A DNA stretch of 64,000 nucleotides from Pseudomonadota bacterium (GTDB taxonomy: Bacteria; Pseudomonadota; Gammaproteobacteria; Steroidobacterales; Woeseiaceae). The position numbers were made by a program, and so were the translations under genes. Positions 56,609-64,000 of this stretch are shown in pieces; position 1 is the stretch's first letter, and each line of letters opens with the position of its first letter. Under the pieces are notes generated by a model. The model did not search any database. It worked only from the letters and a program-made list of their open reading frames with translations, and was not told where the DNA came from. Location: positions 56,530 to 120,529 of the forward strand of contig JADFSP010000004.1 of assembly GCA_022560695.1 (NCBI GenBank). The letters are read 5' to 3'.

Positions 56609-58066
56609 TCACTTATCGATGCCGCCCACGCACATGTACTTGATTTCGAGATAATCATCGAGACCGTACTTCGAACCCTCGCGCCCCTGGCCCGATTCCT
56701 TGATGCCACCGAACGGCGCCATCTCATTCGAGATAATGCCCGCGTTGATGCCGACGATACCGTATTCGAGTGCTTCCCCGACACGCCAGACGCGGCCAAC
56801 GTCGCGCGAATAGAAGTAACACGCCAGTCCGAACTCGGTATCGTTCGCCATCGCGATCGCTTCGGCTTCGGTCTTGAACTTGAAAATCGGCGCCACCGGC
56901 CCGAAGATTTCTTCGCGGAACACGCGCATGTCATCACTGACGTTCGTCAGCACGGTCGGCTCGATAAACCGCACGCCGAGTTCCGAGCGCGCACCGCCGG
57001 CTGCGACACTGGCGCCCCTGGCAACCGCATCCTCAATGAGTTCGAGAACATCATTTGCGGCGCCTTCATTGATCAGTGGACCGACGTTGACCTCTTCATC
57101 TGCGCCGTTACCCAACTTCAGGTCCGTCATCGCCAGCATGAATTTCTCGGTGAACGCGTCGTAGACACTTTCCTGAACCAGGATACGATTCGCACAGACA
57201 CAGGTCTGGCCCGCGTTGCGAAACTTGCAGATGATCGCGCCTTTGACCGCTTCGTCGAGATCCGCATCGTCGAAGACAATGAACGGTGCATTTCCGCCGA
57301 GTTCCATCGATGTGCGTTTTACCGTGCCGGCACATTGCTGAATGAGCAGTTTGCCGACCGCGGTTGAGCCGGTAAACGTCAACTTGCGCACGATCGGATT
57401 GCTCGTCATCTCCGCGCCGATTTCACGCGTAACGCCGGCAACGACGTTGATCACGCCAGGCGGGACGCCGGCGCGCTCGGCAAGCTCGGCGACCGCAAAC
57501 GCGGACAAGGGTGTTGCATTCGCGGGTTTGCACACGACTGTGCACCCAGCCGCGAGTGCTGGCGCGATCTTGCGCGTCAGCATCGCGTTCGGAAAATTCC
57601 ACGGCGTAATGCAGGCAACGACTCCGACGGGTTGCTTGATGACGATGAGGCGCTTGTCATTCGACGGTTGCGGAATCGTGTCACCGTAGACGCGCTTCGC
57701 CTCTTCGGCGAACCATTCGATGTAGTTCGCACCGTAGGCGATCTCACCCCGTGCTTCGGCCAGCGGTTTGCCTTGCTCCGCCGTCAGGATTTGCGCAAGA
57801 TCCTCGAGGTTTTCGAGCATCAGCGTGAACCACTTTCGCAGCACCGCCCCGCGTTCCTTCGCGGTTCGTGTACGCCATTCCTTTTGCGCGCGCTCTGCCG
57901 CTTCAATGGCGCGACGTGTTTCAGCGGTGCCGCATTTGGCAATCTCTGCGATCGTATCGCCGGTCGCGGGATTGATTACCGCAAGCGTATCTCCGCTATC
58001 GGCGTTGATCCATTTGCCGTCAACGTAGGCTTGAGTCTTCAAAAGACCCTGGTCTGAGATCTGCAT
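56609..58066 (-). CDS. gabD: NAD(P)-dependent succinate-semialdehyde dehydrogenase
   Basis: Oxidises succinate semialdehyde to succinate, the last step of GABA degradation. The 485 residues have the GabD length and the motifs [40 protein letters not shown] (catalytic glutamate) and [20 protein letters not shown] (catalytic cysteine), with the C-terminal [20 protein letters not shown]. No gabT or gabP is nearby, so it may serve other aldehydes too. Confidence 0.92.
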   Translation of the reverse strand: MQISDQGLLKTQAYVDGKWINADSGDTLAVINPATGDTIAEIAKCGTAETRRAIEAAERAQKEWRTRTAKERGAVLRKWFTLMLENLEDLAQILTAEQGKPLAEARGEIAYGANYIEWFAEEAKRVYGDTIPQPSNDKRLIVIKQPVGVVACITPWNFPNAMLTRKIAPALAAGCTVVCKPANATPLSAFAVAELAERAGVPPGVINVVAGVTREIGAEMTSNPIVRKLTFTGSTAVGKLLIQQCAGTVKRTSMELGGNAPFIVFDDADLDEAVKGAIICKFRNAGQTCVCANRILVQESVYDAFTEKFMLAMTDLKLGNGADEEVNVGPLINEGAANDVLELIEDAVARGASVAAGGARSELGVRFIEPTVLTNVSDDMRVFREEIFGPVAPIFKFKTEAEAIAMANDTEFGLACYFYSRDVGRVWRVGEALEYGIVGINAGIISNEMAPFGGIKESGQGREGSKYGLDDYLEIKYMCVGGIDK

Positions 58067-58183
58067 GCCCCGAGGCTCCTCTCACTATTGCTGCGGCAGG
58101 GGGGGACGTTAGCTTAGAGCGAGCCAGCAATCGAATCAATGCGGTGAAACGGCATGCGCGAGGTCAGACCAGGGAAAACTTCG

Positions 58184-58945
58184 TTACGCGGCGCGACGCT
58201 GTTTGAAGCGAACGTCTTGCGCCAGCCAGTTTTCGAGATCCTCGGCGCCGCCGATTTTCTCACCATCGAAGAACACCTGCGGATAGCTTATCGCGTTGGC
58301 AACCGCTCGCAGAGTCCTGTCCGTGTAGTCCGCGTTCAGGACCAGCTCCTCGAACTCGATTCCGGCATCTCGCAGCAGGCCTTTGGCCTTGGCGCAAGAC
58401 GGACATCCGGGGCGGGTGAATACGGTGGCGTCCAAGGGCTTCTGAGCGGATGGATCGAGATACTCGAGCATTGTATCGGCATCCGAGACGACGAACGGAT
58501 CGCCGGGCTCCTCCGGCTCGATGAACATCTTTTCGATGATTCCGTCGCGCACGAGCATTGAGTAACGCCAGGATCGCTTGCCGAAGCCGAGATCTTCCTT
58601 GCCGACCAGCAGTCCCATGCCGTCGGTAAAGTCACCATTGCCGTCCGGCAGGAATACCACGCGATCGGCTTTTTGACTCAGTTGCCACTCGGCCATGACA
58701 AACGCATCGTTCACAGCCACACAGATCACCTGATCGATTCCGTTGTCCCTGAACAAAGGCTCAAGCTGGTTGTAACGCGGAACGTGTGACGAGGAACATG
58801 TCGGCGTGAAGGCGCCCGGGAGGGAGAACAGGATGACCGACTTGCCGGCGAATATTTCGTCGCTCGACATATCGACCCATTCATGGTCACGACGCGTCTT
58901 GAACGTGACCTCGGGTACTCGTTGTCCTTCAATGTTGTTGAACAT
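58184..58945 (-). CDS. Peroxiredoxin 5-glutaredoxin fusion protein
   Basis: A 253-residue hybrid that reduces peroxides and regenerates itself with glutathione. The N-terminal Prx5 domain has [20 protein letters not shown] with the peroxidatic cysteine, and the C-terminal glutaredoxin domain has [16 protein letters not shown] with a CPSC active site and [10 protein letters not shown]. This corresponds to the PGdx type known from Haemophilus. The ATG at 58945 has GGAG six bases upstream. It lies 29 bp after dps, facing away from oxyR with it, so all are probably peroxide-induced. Confidence 0.93.
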   Translation of the reverse strand: MFNNIEGQRVPEVTFKTRRDHEWVDMSSDEIFAGKSVILFSLPGAFTPTCSSSHVPRYNQLEPLFRDNGIDQVICVAVNDAFVMAEWQLSQKADRVVFLPDGNGDFTDGMGLLVGKEDLGFGKRSWRYSMLVRDGIIEKMFIEPEEPGDPFVVSDADTMLEYLDPSAQKPLDATVFTRPGCPSCAKAKGLLRDAGIEFEELVLNADYTDRTLRAVANAISYPQVFFDGEKIGGAEDLENWLAQDVRFKQRRAA

Positions 58946-58974
58946 GGTTTTCTCCAATCAGTTGATGTCTGTAC

Positions 58975-59442
58975 TCAGGCCAGCATGCTGCGCAGCATCC
59001 AGGCATTCTTTTCGTGAATCTGCATGCGCTGCGTCAGCAGGTCAGCGGTCGGCTCATCGCCGGCCGCGGCGGCCGGCCGCAGTGCGGCTCGTGCGGTGCG
59101 CACGACCGCTTCCTGACCGAGAACGAGTTGCCGGATCATTTCTTCGGCAGACTCCTCGCCGGTGGCCTCATCGATGCTTGCGAGCTTCGCATACGCGGAG
59201 TAGGAGCCCGGCGCTTTGATGCCCAGCGCACGAATGCGCTCCGCGATCTCATCGACTGCCAACGCGAGCTCGGTGTAGTACTGCTCGAACATCAGGTGCA
59301 GCGTGTTGAATTGCGGTCCTTCCACGTTCCAGTGGAAGTTGTGGGTCTTCAGGTACAGCGTGTAGCTGTCGGCGAGCAGCTTCGACAGGCCGGATGCGAT
59401 CTCCTGCCGGTCCTCGTTGCTGATTCCAATATTCAGTACCAT
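58975..59442 (-). CDS. dps: Dps-like ferritin-family DNA-protection protein
   Basis: A 155-residue four-helix protein that oxidises and stores iron with hydrogen peroxide and may bind DNA. The ferroxidase-site pattern is in [20 protein letters not shown] and [20 protein letters not shown]; the N-terminus lacks a long lysine-rich tail, so DNA binding is unsure. Divergent from oxyR with a 100-bp shared region and followed by the peroxiredoxin-glutaredoxin gene. Confidence 0.92.
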   Translation of the reverse strand: MVLNIGISNEDRQEIASGLSKLLADSYTLYLKTHNFHWNVEGPQFNTLHLMFEQYYTELALAVDEIAERIRALGIKAPGSYSAYAKLASIDEATGEESAEEMIRQLVLGQEAVVRTARAALRPAAAAGDEPTADLLTQRMQIHEKNAWMLRSMLA

Positions 59443-59510
59443 GACGGTGGTCCCCGGATCGATTCAATGGGATGAGTCTAAGGCTCGCCATACCATAAAG
59501 AAAATGGTTT

Positions 59511-59542
59511 AATTCGATTACTATGATCGATTTTATAGATCA
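59511..59542. promoter_or_regulatory. Candidate OxyR-type operator in the dps-oxyR gap
   Basis: An A+T-rich stretch just before the oxyR start contains CTAT (59521-59524) and ATAG (59535-59538) and the arms GATC at 59525 and 59538, forming an imperfect palindrome. The spacing resembles LysR-type sites but is not a clear OxyR consensus. Confidence 0.3.
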
Positions 59543-60433
59543 ATGAATTTACCGACGGTAAAGCAGCTTCGTTACTTCGCGGCACTCGTGGAGACACATC
59601 ATTTCGGGCGCGCGGCCGAGGTCTGCTTTGTCTCGCAATCGGCATTCAGCAATGCGATACGCGAGCTGGAGTCGTTGCTGGAAGTGCAACTCGTCGATCG
59701 AACGAACCGCAGCGTGACAATTACGGCGATCGGCCAACAGATCGCGGTACAGGCCCGGCTGTGCCTGCGGGATGTCGAGAGCCTGGTTGAACTGGCTCAG
59801 GGCCAGCGGCAGCCGTTGAGTGGCGACCTGCGTTTGGGCGTCATTCCGACGATCGCACCCTTCTTGCTGCCGCGGGTCTTGCCGCGACTGCGACGCGAAT
59901 TTCCCGACTTACAGTTGTACCTGCATGAAGATCAAACACAGCGAATATACGAACGCCTCATGGACGGTGACCTCGATGCCATATTGCTGGCACTGCCCTG
60001 GAAAATGCGTGGCGTCGAGACGACGTCCCTGTTTCGCGATCGCTTCTGCCTCGCCTACCGTGACGGCACGGACAGAGTCGATCCTGAGAATTACCGGTTC
60101 AATCAGCTCGATGCCGACAGCATCCTGCTGCTCGAAGACGGCCATTGCCTTCGCGACCACGCGCTCGCGGCCTGCAAGATTCGCAATACACAAAAAGTTC
60201 AGCTGTTCGCGGCGAGCAGCGTTTTGACGTTGATCGAAATGATCGACGCCGATCTCGGCATCACGTTTCTTCCGCAAATGGCCAGCGGCTCAGCATTGCT
60301 GAAAAACACACGTGTGAAACTTAAGCCGCTGAGCGAGAGCAGTTATCGAACGATTGGTTTGGCCTGGCGCAAGGGCAGCGGTCGTGGGGAGGAATTCAGG
60401 ATGCTGGGTGAGGTTCTTAAGAACAATCGGTAG
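59543..60433 (+). CDS. oxyR: Hydrogen peroxide-sensing transcriptional regulator OxyR
   Basis: LysR-family activator. The 296 residues have an N-terminal helix-turn-helix (LVETHHFGRAAEVCFVSQSA, FSNAIRELE) and an effector domain. The pair of redox cysteines occurs in EDGHCLRDHALAACK, with the same nine-residue spacing as Cys199 and Cys208 of E. coli OxyR, so peroxide sensing by a disulphide is likely. It is transcribed away from dps and the peroxiredoxin-glutaredoxin gene, its probable targets. Confidence 0.93.
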   Translation: MNLPTVKQLRYFAALVETHHFGRAAEVCFVSQSAFSNAIRELESLLEVQLVDRTNRSVTITAIGQQIAVQARLCLRDVESLVELAQGQRQPLSGDLRLGVIPTIAPFLLPRVLPRLRREFPDLQLYLHEDQTQRIYERLMDGDLDAILLALPWKMRGVETTSLFRDRFCLAYRDGTDRVDPENYRFNQLDADSILLLEDGHCLRDHALAACKIRNTQKVQLFAASSVLTLIEMIDADLGITFLPQMASGSALLKNTRVKLKPLSESSYRTIGLAWRKGSGRGEEFRMLGEVLKNNR

Positions 60434-60528
60434 TGGACTGGTTTTTTGCGACACCAGGAGGAGAACCCGGGGCCTATTGATTTCAAAGTAGGCGCCTAAA
60501 TTGATATTTCAGAAATCGAAATCTGTGC

Positions 60529-60607
60529 GGCCGCTTCTCAAGTGAAGCGGTCATCGAGTCTACTAATTTGACGTTGCTATGACTGGCGGCTAACGGCCAA
60601 TAGCGGT
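60529..60607. repeat. Dispersed hairpin repeat, copy A
   Basis: Contains CCGCTTC-tcaagt-GAAGCGG near its left end and GCTAACGGCCAATAGCGG (60589-60606) at its right end, about 50 bases apart. The latter 18 bases recur exactly at 62839-62856. Copies lie only in the 60.5-64 kb part of the window. Confidence 0.6.
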
Positions 60608-60630
60608 TATTGCCACCACCGCCGAATCTC

Positions 60631-61881
60631 TCATCTTTTGCTCTGATCCACCGTTGCTCCGGCTAGTTTGGCAACGGCAGACAAGGTGGTCTGCGCAGCA
60701 TTAAGTCCCAACCGAAAGTCCTCATCAGTGAATGTCGTCCATACATCCAGAGGCGTGTGCCAAGTGGGATTCCATCCAGCGCCGGTATGGGCGCCCCTTT
60801 CATTCTCTCGCAAACTAATTGAGGGAACGATGTTCATGAATGACGTGGAATCTGTATTGGTCATATGGGGACCGACAGTCGCAGGGTAATCAGAATTGTA
60901 AGTATCGGCCGCCGCTTTGAAGACAAAAGCCAAGCGCATCGATTCGTCAGCCAGATCGGAGCTTGATTGAAATTCGATGTTAACGTCTGCCTCAGAACGT
61001 TGATTGCGGCTAACGGTACCATCGGCTCGGGGAGCGCCGTGGTCCCACAGCATCATGTCGTGTTGAATCATGCCCAGCCATTTTGGTTCAGGATAGTTGC
61101 CGGAGCCGGCTGGGCTCTCGATGCCTTGCAAACGTTGCCGTTGTTCGACGTAGGCTCTGGAACCGTTCAGCCCTGTTTCCTCATTGTTCCAAAGTGCAAA
61201 GCGAATTGAGCGTTCAGTCTGTACGTCTGAGGCGTTGAAAACGCGCGCTAGTTCGATCACGAGCGCGGTTCCAGAGCCATTGTCGTTTACTGCCTCGTTG
61301 ACACCGTGACCATCCATATGGGCCCCGATAATGTACATCTCATCAGGTCGGGTACTGCCAATCTTGGTGCAATACACTTCCTGGCGTTCACCGTTAACCG
61401 GTTCCTCTGTATTGAATAAACGAATGCGCTCATCAGGCTGCGCATTGAGATCACGGTTCACGCCGGTGGGAGCGCGATAACCGAAAATCGAAGACCCGCC
61501 AGGCCCGCTGCCGTTGCGGCCAACGGTGCCGCCAGTACTTGTTTTAAGACCTTGTGTCGAAGTCGTGCGCGGAGTCGCTGCTCTAGGAGGCCTGGGTTCA
61601 GGGTCGTAGATGTAGGTAATACGTTCGACGTTGTTACAGCCTGCGGCGATCAATTGCTGTTCGATCCAATCCAAAGAATCACGATTGCGGGTAGTACCCT
61701 GGCGCCGATCACCGAATTGCGTAAGTCCTTTGAGCGTGGATTTATAACTTTCCAAATCCAGGCGATCCACCAGTACCCGGACTGGATTGGTTTCCACCTG
61801 CTGTGCAAAGGAAGTGCTTGCTGGCGTAATAGCAATCGACAAGAAACCGCAAACCATTACTGTCCGAGGGTTAGAAAACAT
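60631..61881 (-). CDS. Exported M28-family zinc metallopeptidase
   Basis: A 416-residue precursor with a signal peptide (MFSNPRTVMVCGFLSIAITP, ASTSFAQ). The M28 metal ligands fit MYIIGAHMDGHGVNEAVNDN (histidine and bridging aspartate) followed by WNNEETGLNGSRAYV (catalytic glutamates) and NTDSTSFMN/THTPLD-like distal segments (WHTPLDVW). It carries a Gly/Thr/Ser-rich low-complexity insert between residues about 95 and 120. Likely an aminopeptidase or carboxypeptidase; substrate unknown. The ATG at 61881 has GGAG five bases upstream. Confidence 0.85.
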   Translation of the reverse strand: MFSNPRTVMVCGFLSIAITPASTSFAQQVETNPVRVLVDRLDLESYKSTLKGLTQFGDRRQGTTRNRDSLDWIEQQLIAAGCNNVERITYIYDPEPRPPRAATPRTTSTQGLKTSTGGTVGRNGSGPGGSSIFGYRAPTGVNRDLNAQPDERIRLFNTEEPVNGERQEVYCTKIGSTRPDEMYIIGAHMDGHGVNEAVNDNGSGTALVIELARVFNASDVQTERSIRFALWNNEETGLNGSRAYVEQRQRLQGIESPAGSGNYPEPKWLGMIQHDMMLWDHGAPRADGTVSRNQRSEADVNIEFQSSSDLADESMRLAFVFKAAADTYNSDYPATVGPHMTNTDSTSFMNIVPSISLRENERGAHTGAGWNPTWHTPLDVWTTFTDEDFRLGLNAAQTTLSAVAKLAGATVDQSKR

Positions 61882-62208
61882 AGTGGCTCCATTTATCGAC
61901 AACTGAGATGTTCAATGACCGCTTTGGGTCGGTAGCGGCCCTTTAACATCGTATCAGCTCAACGGCCGCTATTGAGCGTATACCGGACGCTCGATTACGA
62001 TTTTTCAAAATTCAAAATCTGAACGGCAGCTTTTCTCAAGAGTGGACGTTCAAATCATCAAAATATCATCGAAATGAAGGGCAGCTAACGGCCAGACGCG
62101 GTCGTTTAGCGTATTATGGAGTAAGCACCGCTGGAAAATGTTCATCATTCCCGGGAACTAGATTTTATTGTATATACTCAAGGCTGGATACCCGACGCGG
62201 AGAAAATC
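61882..62208. other. Gap with dispersed repeats
   Basis: No gene seen. It contains a degenerate copy (about 61917-61980: TTTGGGTCGGTAGCGGCC, AACGGCCGCTATTGAGCG) and a second copy (62021-62110) of the repeat described at 60529, and an A+T-rich run TTTTATTGTATATACTC just before the lysine-rich protein gene that may hold its promoter. Confidence 0.5.
62021..62110. repeat. Dispersed hairpin repeat, copy B
   Basis: Starts GAACGGCAGCTTTTCTCAAG, ends GCAGCTAACGGCCAGACGCG followed by GTCGTTTAGC. It has the same two-part layout as copies A and C but is more diverged. Confidence 0.5.
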
Positions 62209-62634
62209 ATGGCTACCAAGAAGAAGTCTCGCAAAAAAGCTTCAAAGCGCAAGGTCGCCAAGAAACGGAAAGTAACGGCAAGGAGAAAACCGGCGAAGAA
62301 GCGCCGTGTTGCGAAAAAGAAAACCGCTCGAAGGAAAAAAAGGAAGGTAAAGAAGAAGGCTAAACGCAAGACTAAACGCAAGGCCAAGAAGAAGGTTGCG
62401 AGGGGCGGGTCGACCGCCGACCGGCTGAAAAAGCTGGAGGCTCAGGTTCGTCAGCTGACACGGCGGCTCTCGGAGGTTTCGGCGACTGCTGGACCGCCAG
62501 GACCTGCAGGGCCCGCGGGTCCTCCAGGGCCCATAGGGCCTCGCGGAATGGACGGATCGCTAGGGCCCCGCGGACCAGCAGGCGAGAGCGGCTCTCCGGA
62601 TTCGCCGGGTGGCTCCGACTTAGACCGCTACTAG
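62209..62634 (+). CDS. Lysine-rich histone-like protein with a collagen-like tail
   Basis: A 141-residue protein of three parts. Residues 1-65 are almost only Lys, Arg, Ala, Val and Thr (MATKKKSRKKASKRKVAKKR onward), like the C-terminal tails of H1-like bacterial proteins. Residues about 66-90 are a short coiled coil (TADRLKKLEAQVRQLTRRLS). Residues about 95-130 are twelve Gly-X-Y triplets (GPPGPAGPAGPPGPIGPRGM onward). No signal peptide is visible. It could bind nucleic acid or polyanions as a trimer; the function is unknown. GGAG lies seven bases before the ATG. Confidence 0.75.
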   Translation: MATKKKSRKKASKRKVAKKRKVTARRKPAKKRRVAKKKTARRKKRKVKKKAKRKTKRKAKKKVARGGSTADRLKKLEAQVRQLTRRLSEVSATAGPPGPAGPAGPPGPIGPRGMDGSLGPRGPAGESGSPDSPGGSDLDRY

Positions 62635-62871
62635 CCAGCCGGAAATCCCGGCGCGCTGGGTCCTGTGTTCATCCGGGCCCGGCGTGCTGTCACGACTGCA
62701 TACTCAGCCCTCGACCTGAAACTCGGTAAGATATCCGTCGCTATCCAAAGGTGATCGAGGACTGACTATGGTGGGCAGGCGACTGCTTTTCCCGAAAGCG
62801 GTCGTTCAAAACGCTAGAAATACCAGATTCTGACTTCCGCTAACGGCCAATAGCGGACGTTTGCTGACAAA
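62635..62871. other. Gap with a dispersed repeat
   Basis: No gene seen. It contains copy C of the dispersed repeat (62781-62865) and otherwise ordinary non-coding sequence; the next gene on the minus strand ends at 62947. Confidence 0.5.
62781..62865. repeat. Dispersed hairpin repeat, copy C
   Basis: Begins GACTGCTTTTCCCGAAAGCG and ends GCTAACGGCCAATAGCGG (62839-62856) plus ACGTTTGCT. The 18-base core is identical to that of copy A. Confidence 0.6.
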
Positions 62872-62897
62872 GGAAAACCCCGCCACGAGGGCGGGGC
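62872..62897 (-). terminator. Rho-independent terminator of the membrane-protein gene
   Basis: On the minus strand CCCCGCC and GGCGGGG (62878-62896) form a 7-bp G+C stem with a 5-nt loop, followed by TTTTCC. It lies about 50 bp after the stop at 62947. Confidence 0.75.
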
Positions 62898-62946
62898 TTG
62901 TCCGAACGTCTGCTTTCGACCCGAAGCAGCTGTTCAGCGCCCAAGC

Positions 62947-63630
62947 TCACCGGCGCGCCGTTTTTGCGCGTCCGGTGGAGCGAATGGTTAGACCGAGTGA
63001 GATCGTGTTTAAGCATGCAGCGATAGCGATCCACGATGAGTAATAGGCCGTACTTATAGAGAAAGCCACCGGATGGGAAAGTTTCAGAGTGGTCACATAC
63101 CAGATCAGAGTAAGAGCCGCTGCCAAATTAGCCCATAGAGCTATGTGGGTATGCCACAGTGGGCCGGTTAAGTTCTTGCTCTCCGCCTTGTACACGCGCA
63201 GGGTGAGCAAAGGAACCACGACCAACCCTGCTAAGACGAGCACGTTGAGCAGAATCCCGGATTCACCAATCATGTTTGGCAGCAACGATACGAGTATAAA
63301 GGATGCAAAGATCAACCAGCTTGCATTTAGTACGCGCGCGAGATTTTTCGTGGTCGTAAGATTGGTCAGCAACATTTGCTGACAGAAAAGATTGGCGAAA
63401 CCCACACCTACTGCGTTACTCAACATAGTATCCAGTAACGTAAAGGCAAACCTTCTTGCCTCAGGCAGATAATAAGGGTCGAATACCCAATAAAGTGCAC
63501 CCTTAGAAAGAATCAGCGCTCCGAGGTAAATAGCCGCGCCCGTAGTACCCCACCGAAGAGGTGGACGGCCAGCTGCGTTGGCTGCACTAGAAAACCAGCG
63601 AAAGATGAATACTAAGATAACAATTTCCAA
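62947..63630 (-). CDS. Multi-pass membrane protein of unknown function
   Basis: A 227-residue protein with about six hydrophobic helices (IVILVFIFRWF, AAIYLGALILSKGALYWVF, ASWLIFASFILVSLL, GILLNVLVLAGLVVVPLL, LWANLAAALTLIWYVT, WIAIAACLNTISLGL) and a basic C-terminal tail. No family recognised. AAGGAG lies seven bases before a TTG at 63630, which was therefore chosen; a GTG two codons upstream is too close to it. A terminator follows. Confidence 0.6.
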   Translation of the reverse strand: MEIVILVFIFRWFSSAANAAGRPPLRWGTTGAAIYLGALILSKGALYWVFDPYYLPEARRFAFTLLDTMLSNAVGVGFANLFCQQMLLTNLTTTKNLARVLNASWLIFASFILVSLLPNMIGESGILLNVLVLAGLVVVPLLTLRVYKAESKNLTGPLWHTHIALWANLAAALTLIWYVTTLKLSHPVAFSISTAYYSSWIAIAACLNTISLGLTIRSTGRAKTARR

Positions 63631-63636
63631 CAGCAC

Positions 63637-63960
63637 TCTCCTTGAAAACGGCTTAACAGAAAAATAGACCGCGTCGTTACTATTGAGTGATAGGCCGCGT
63701 CGGCCAATTGTGCGAATGACCGATTCTGCATCGCTTTAAACGCAAAATATCCACGTCCGATCTAGGGTCATCTTGGACTATAGTGGGGGTCTATTGGTTG
63801 AAATCGAATGTCTACTTACGCCGCTTTCCAGACATTTAATCTAAGACGCTGAACTTCCGATTTGGGTCGTTAGCGGTCGTTCAAGACTCTACCACTCGAA
63901 CGGCCGCTTTCGAGGGGTGATCTCAACCGGTCGACGCAACATTCTATTCTCTAACGATAG
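63637..63960. other. Gap with a dispersed repeat copy
   Basis: No gene seen in these bases. A diverged copy of the dispersed repeat is at about 63853-63917 (TTGGGTCGTTAGCGGTCG, then CGAACGGCCGCTTTCGAGG), similar in layout to the one at 61917-61980. Confidence 0.45.
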
Positions 63961-63977
63961 AGAGGGGGATGTTGAAA

Positions 63978-64000
63978 ATGAAGCGAAGACCGAGGATCTA
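63978..64000 (+). CDS. Start of a gene cut by the window edge, possibly an IS30-family transposase
   Basis: An ATG at 63978 with AGAGGGGG nine bases upstream opens MKRRPRI and an incomplete TA codon at the edge (another in-frame ATG is at 63969). Many IS30-family transposases begin with a similar RPRIYY-type stretch, which suggests but does not prove an insertion sequence. Only seven full codons are visible. Confidence 0.3.

Noticed and set aside
60480..64000. Repeat cluster considered as a CRISPR array or integron attC array
   Set aside because: Copies are 80-90 bp, far apart and diverged, with genes between them; no short regular repeats for CRISPR, and the cores do not fit paired RYYYAAC/GTTRRRY boxes.

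Overview
The window is a chromosomal segment of a gammaproteobacterium. The best evidence is one long minus-strand run of translation genes in the order tRNA-Tyr, tRNA-Gly, tRNA-Thr, tuf, tRNA-Trp, secE, nusG, rplKAJL, rpoBC, rpsLG, fusA, tuf, rpsJ, then the S10, spc and alpha clusters to rplQ. The cmoAB pair, OxyR with its two cysteines, and the zinc-free S14 form fit the same class. I cannot name the species; it looks environmental rather than enteric.

Layout. 1-5.3 kb: small housekeeping and accessory genes on the minus strand (GNAT fusion, upp, VOC protein, CsaA-like protein, a frameshifted GNAT, a saccharopine-dehydrogenase-like protein, a methyltransferase). About 5.3-8.5 kb: what I read as a decayed chromosomal integron. 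An integrase gene with a large internal deletion (8181-8526, plus) faces away from minus-strand cassette genes that are separated by three attC-like sites of 100-103 bp sharing the same 3' end. One cassette cupin is interrupted by an amber codon, and the cassette gene nearest the integrase has lost its start. 8.5-14 kb: trpS, gamma-glutamyltransferase, a prolidase-like peptidase, an SDR and a small acidic protein. 14.3-47.4 kb: the translation and transcription block. 47.5-54.4 kb: an M15 peptidase, cmoA-cmoB, a GbsR-type regulator, a DCC-family protein, a DUF4437-like lipoprotein, an SLC13 transporter and a flavin-binding protein. 54.5-60.4 kb: DNA-alkylation repair (ogt, ada-alkA fusion), gabD, and a peroxide-defence group (peroxiredoxin-glutaredoxin, dps, oxyR). 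60.6-64 kb: an accessory region with an M28 peptidase, a lysine-rich protein ending in a collagen-like repeat, a membrane protein, several copies of a dispersed hairpin repeat and, at the edge, a possible transposase start.

How it fits together. The ribosomal genes are tightly packed with several ATGA or TAATG overlaps, but the S10 cluster is broken by 650 bp between rpsJ and rplC. That gap holds a second copy of the last nine rpsJ codons with only synonymous differences, a long hairpin, REP-like palindromes and a good sigma-70 promoter for rplC onward. The two tuf genes are almost identical, consistent with gene conversion. Good promoters are also visible ahead of tRNA-Tyr and rpsL. Start codons were chosen from ribosome-binding sites and family length where several were possible.
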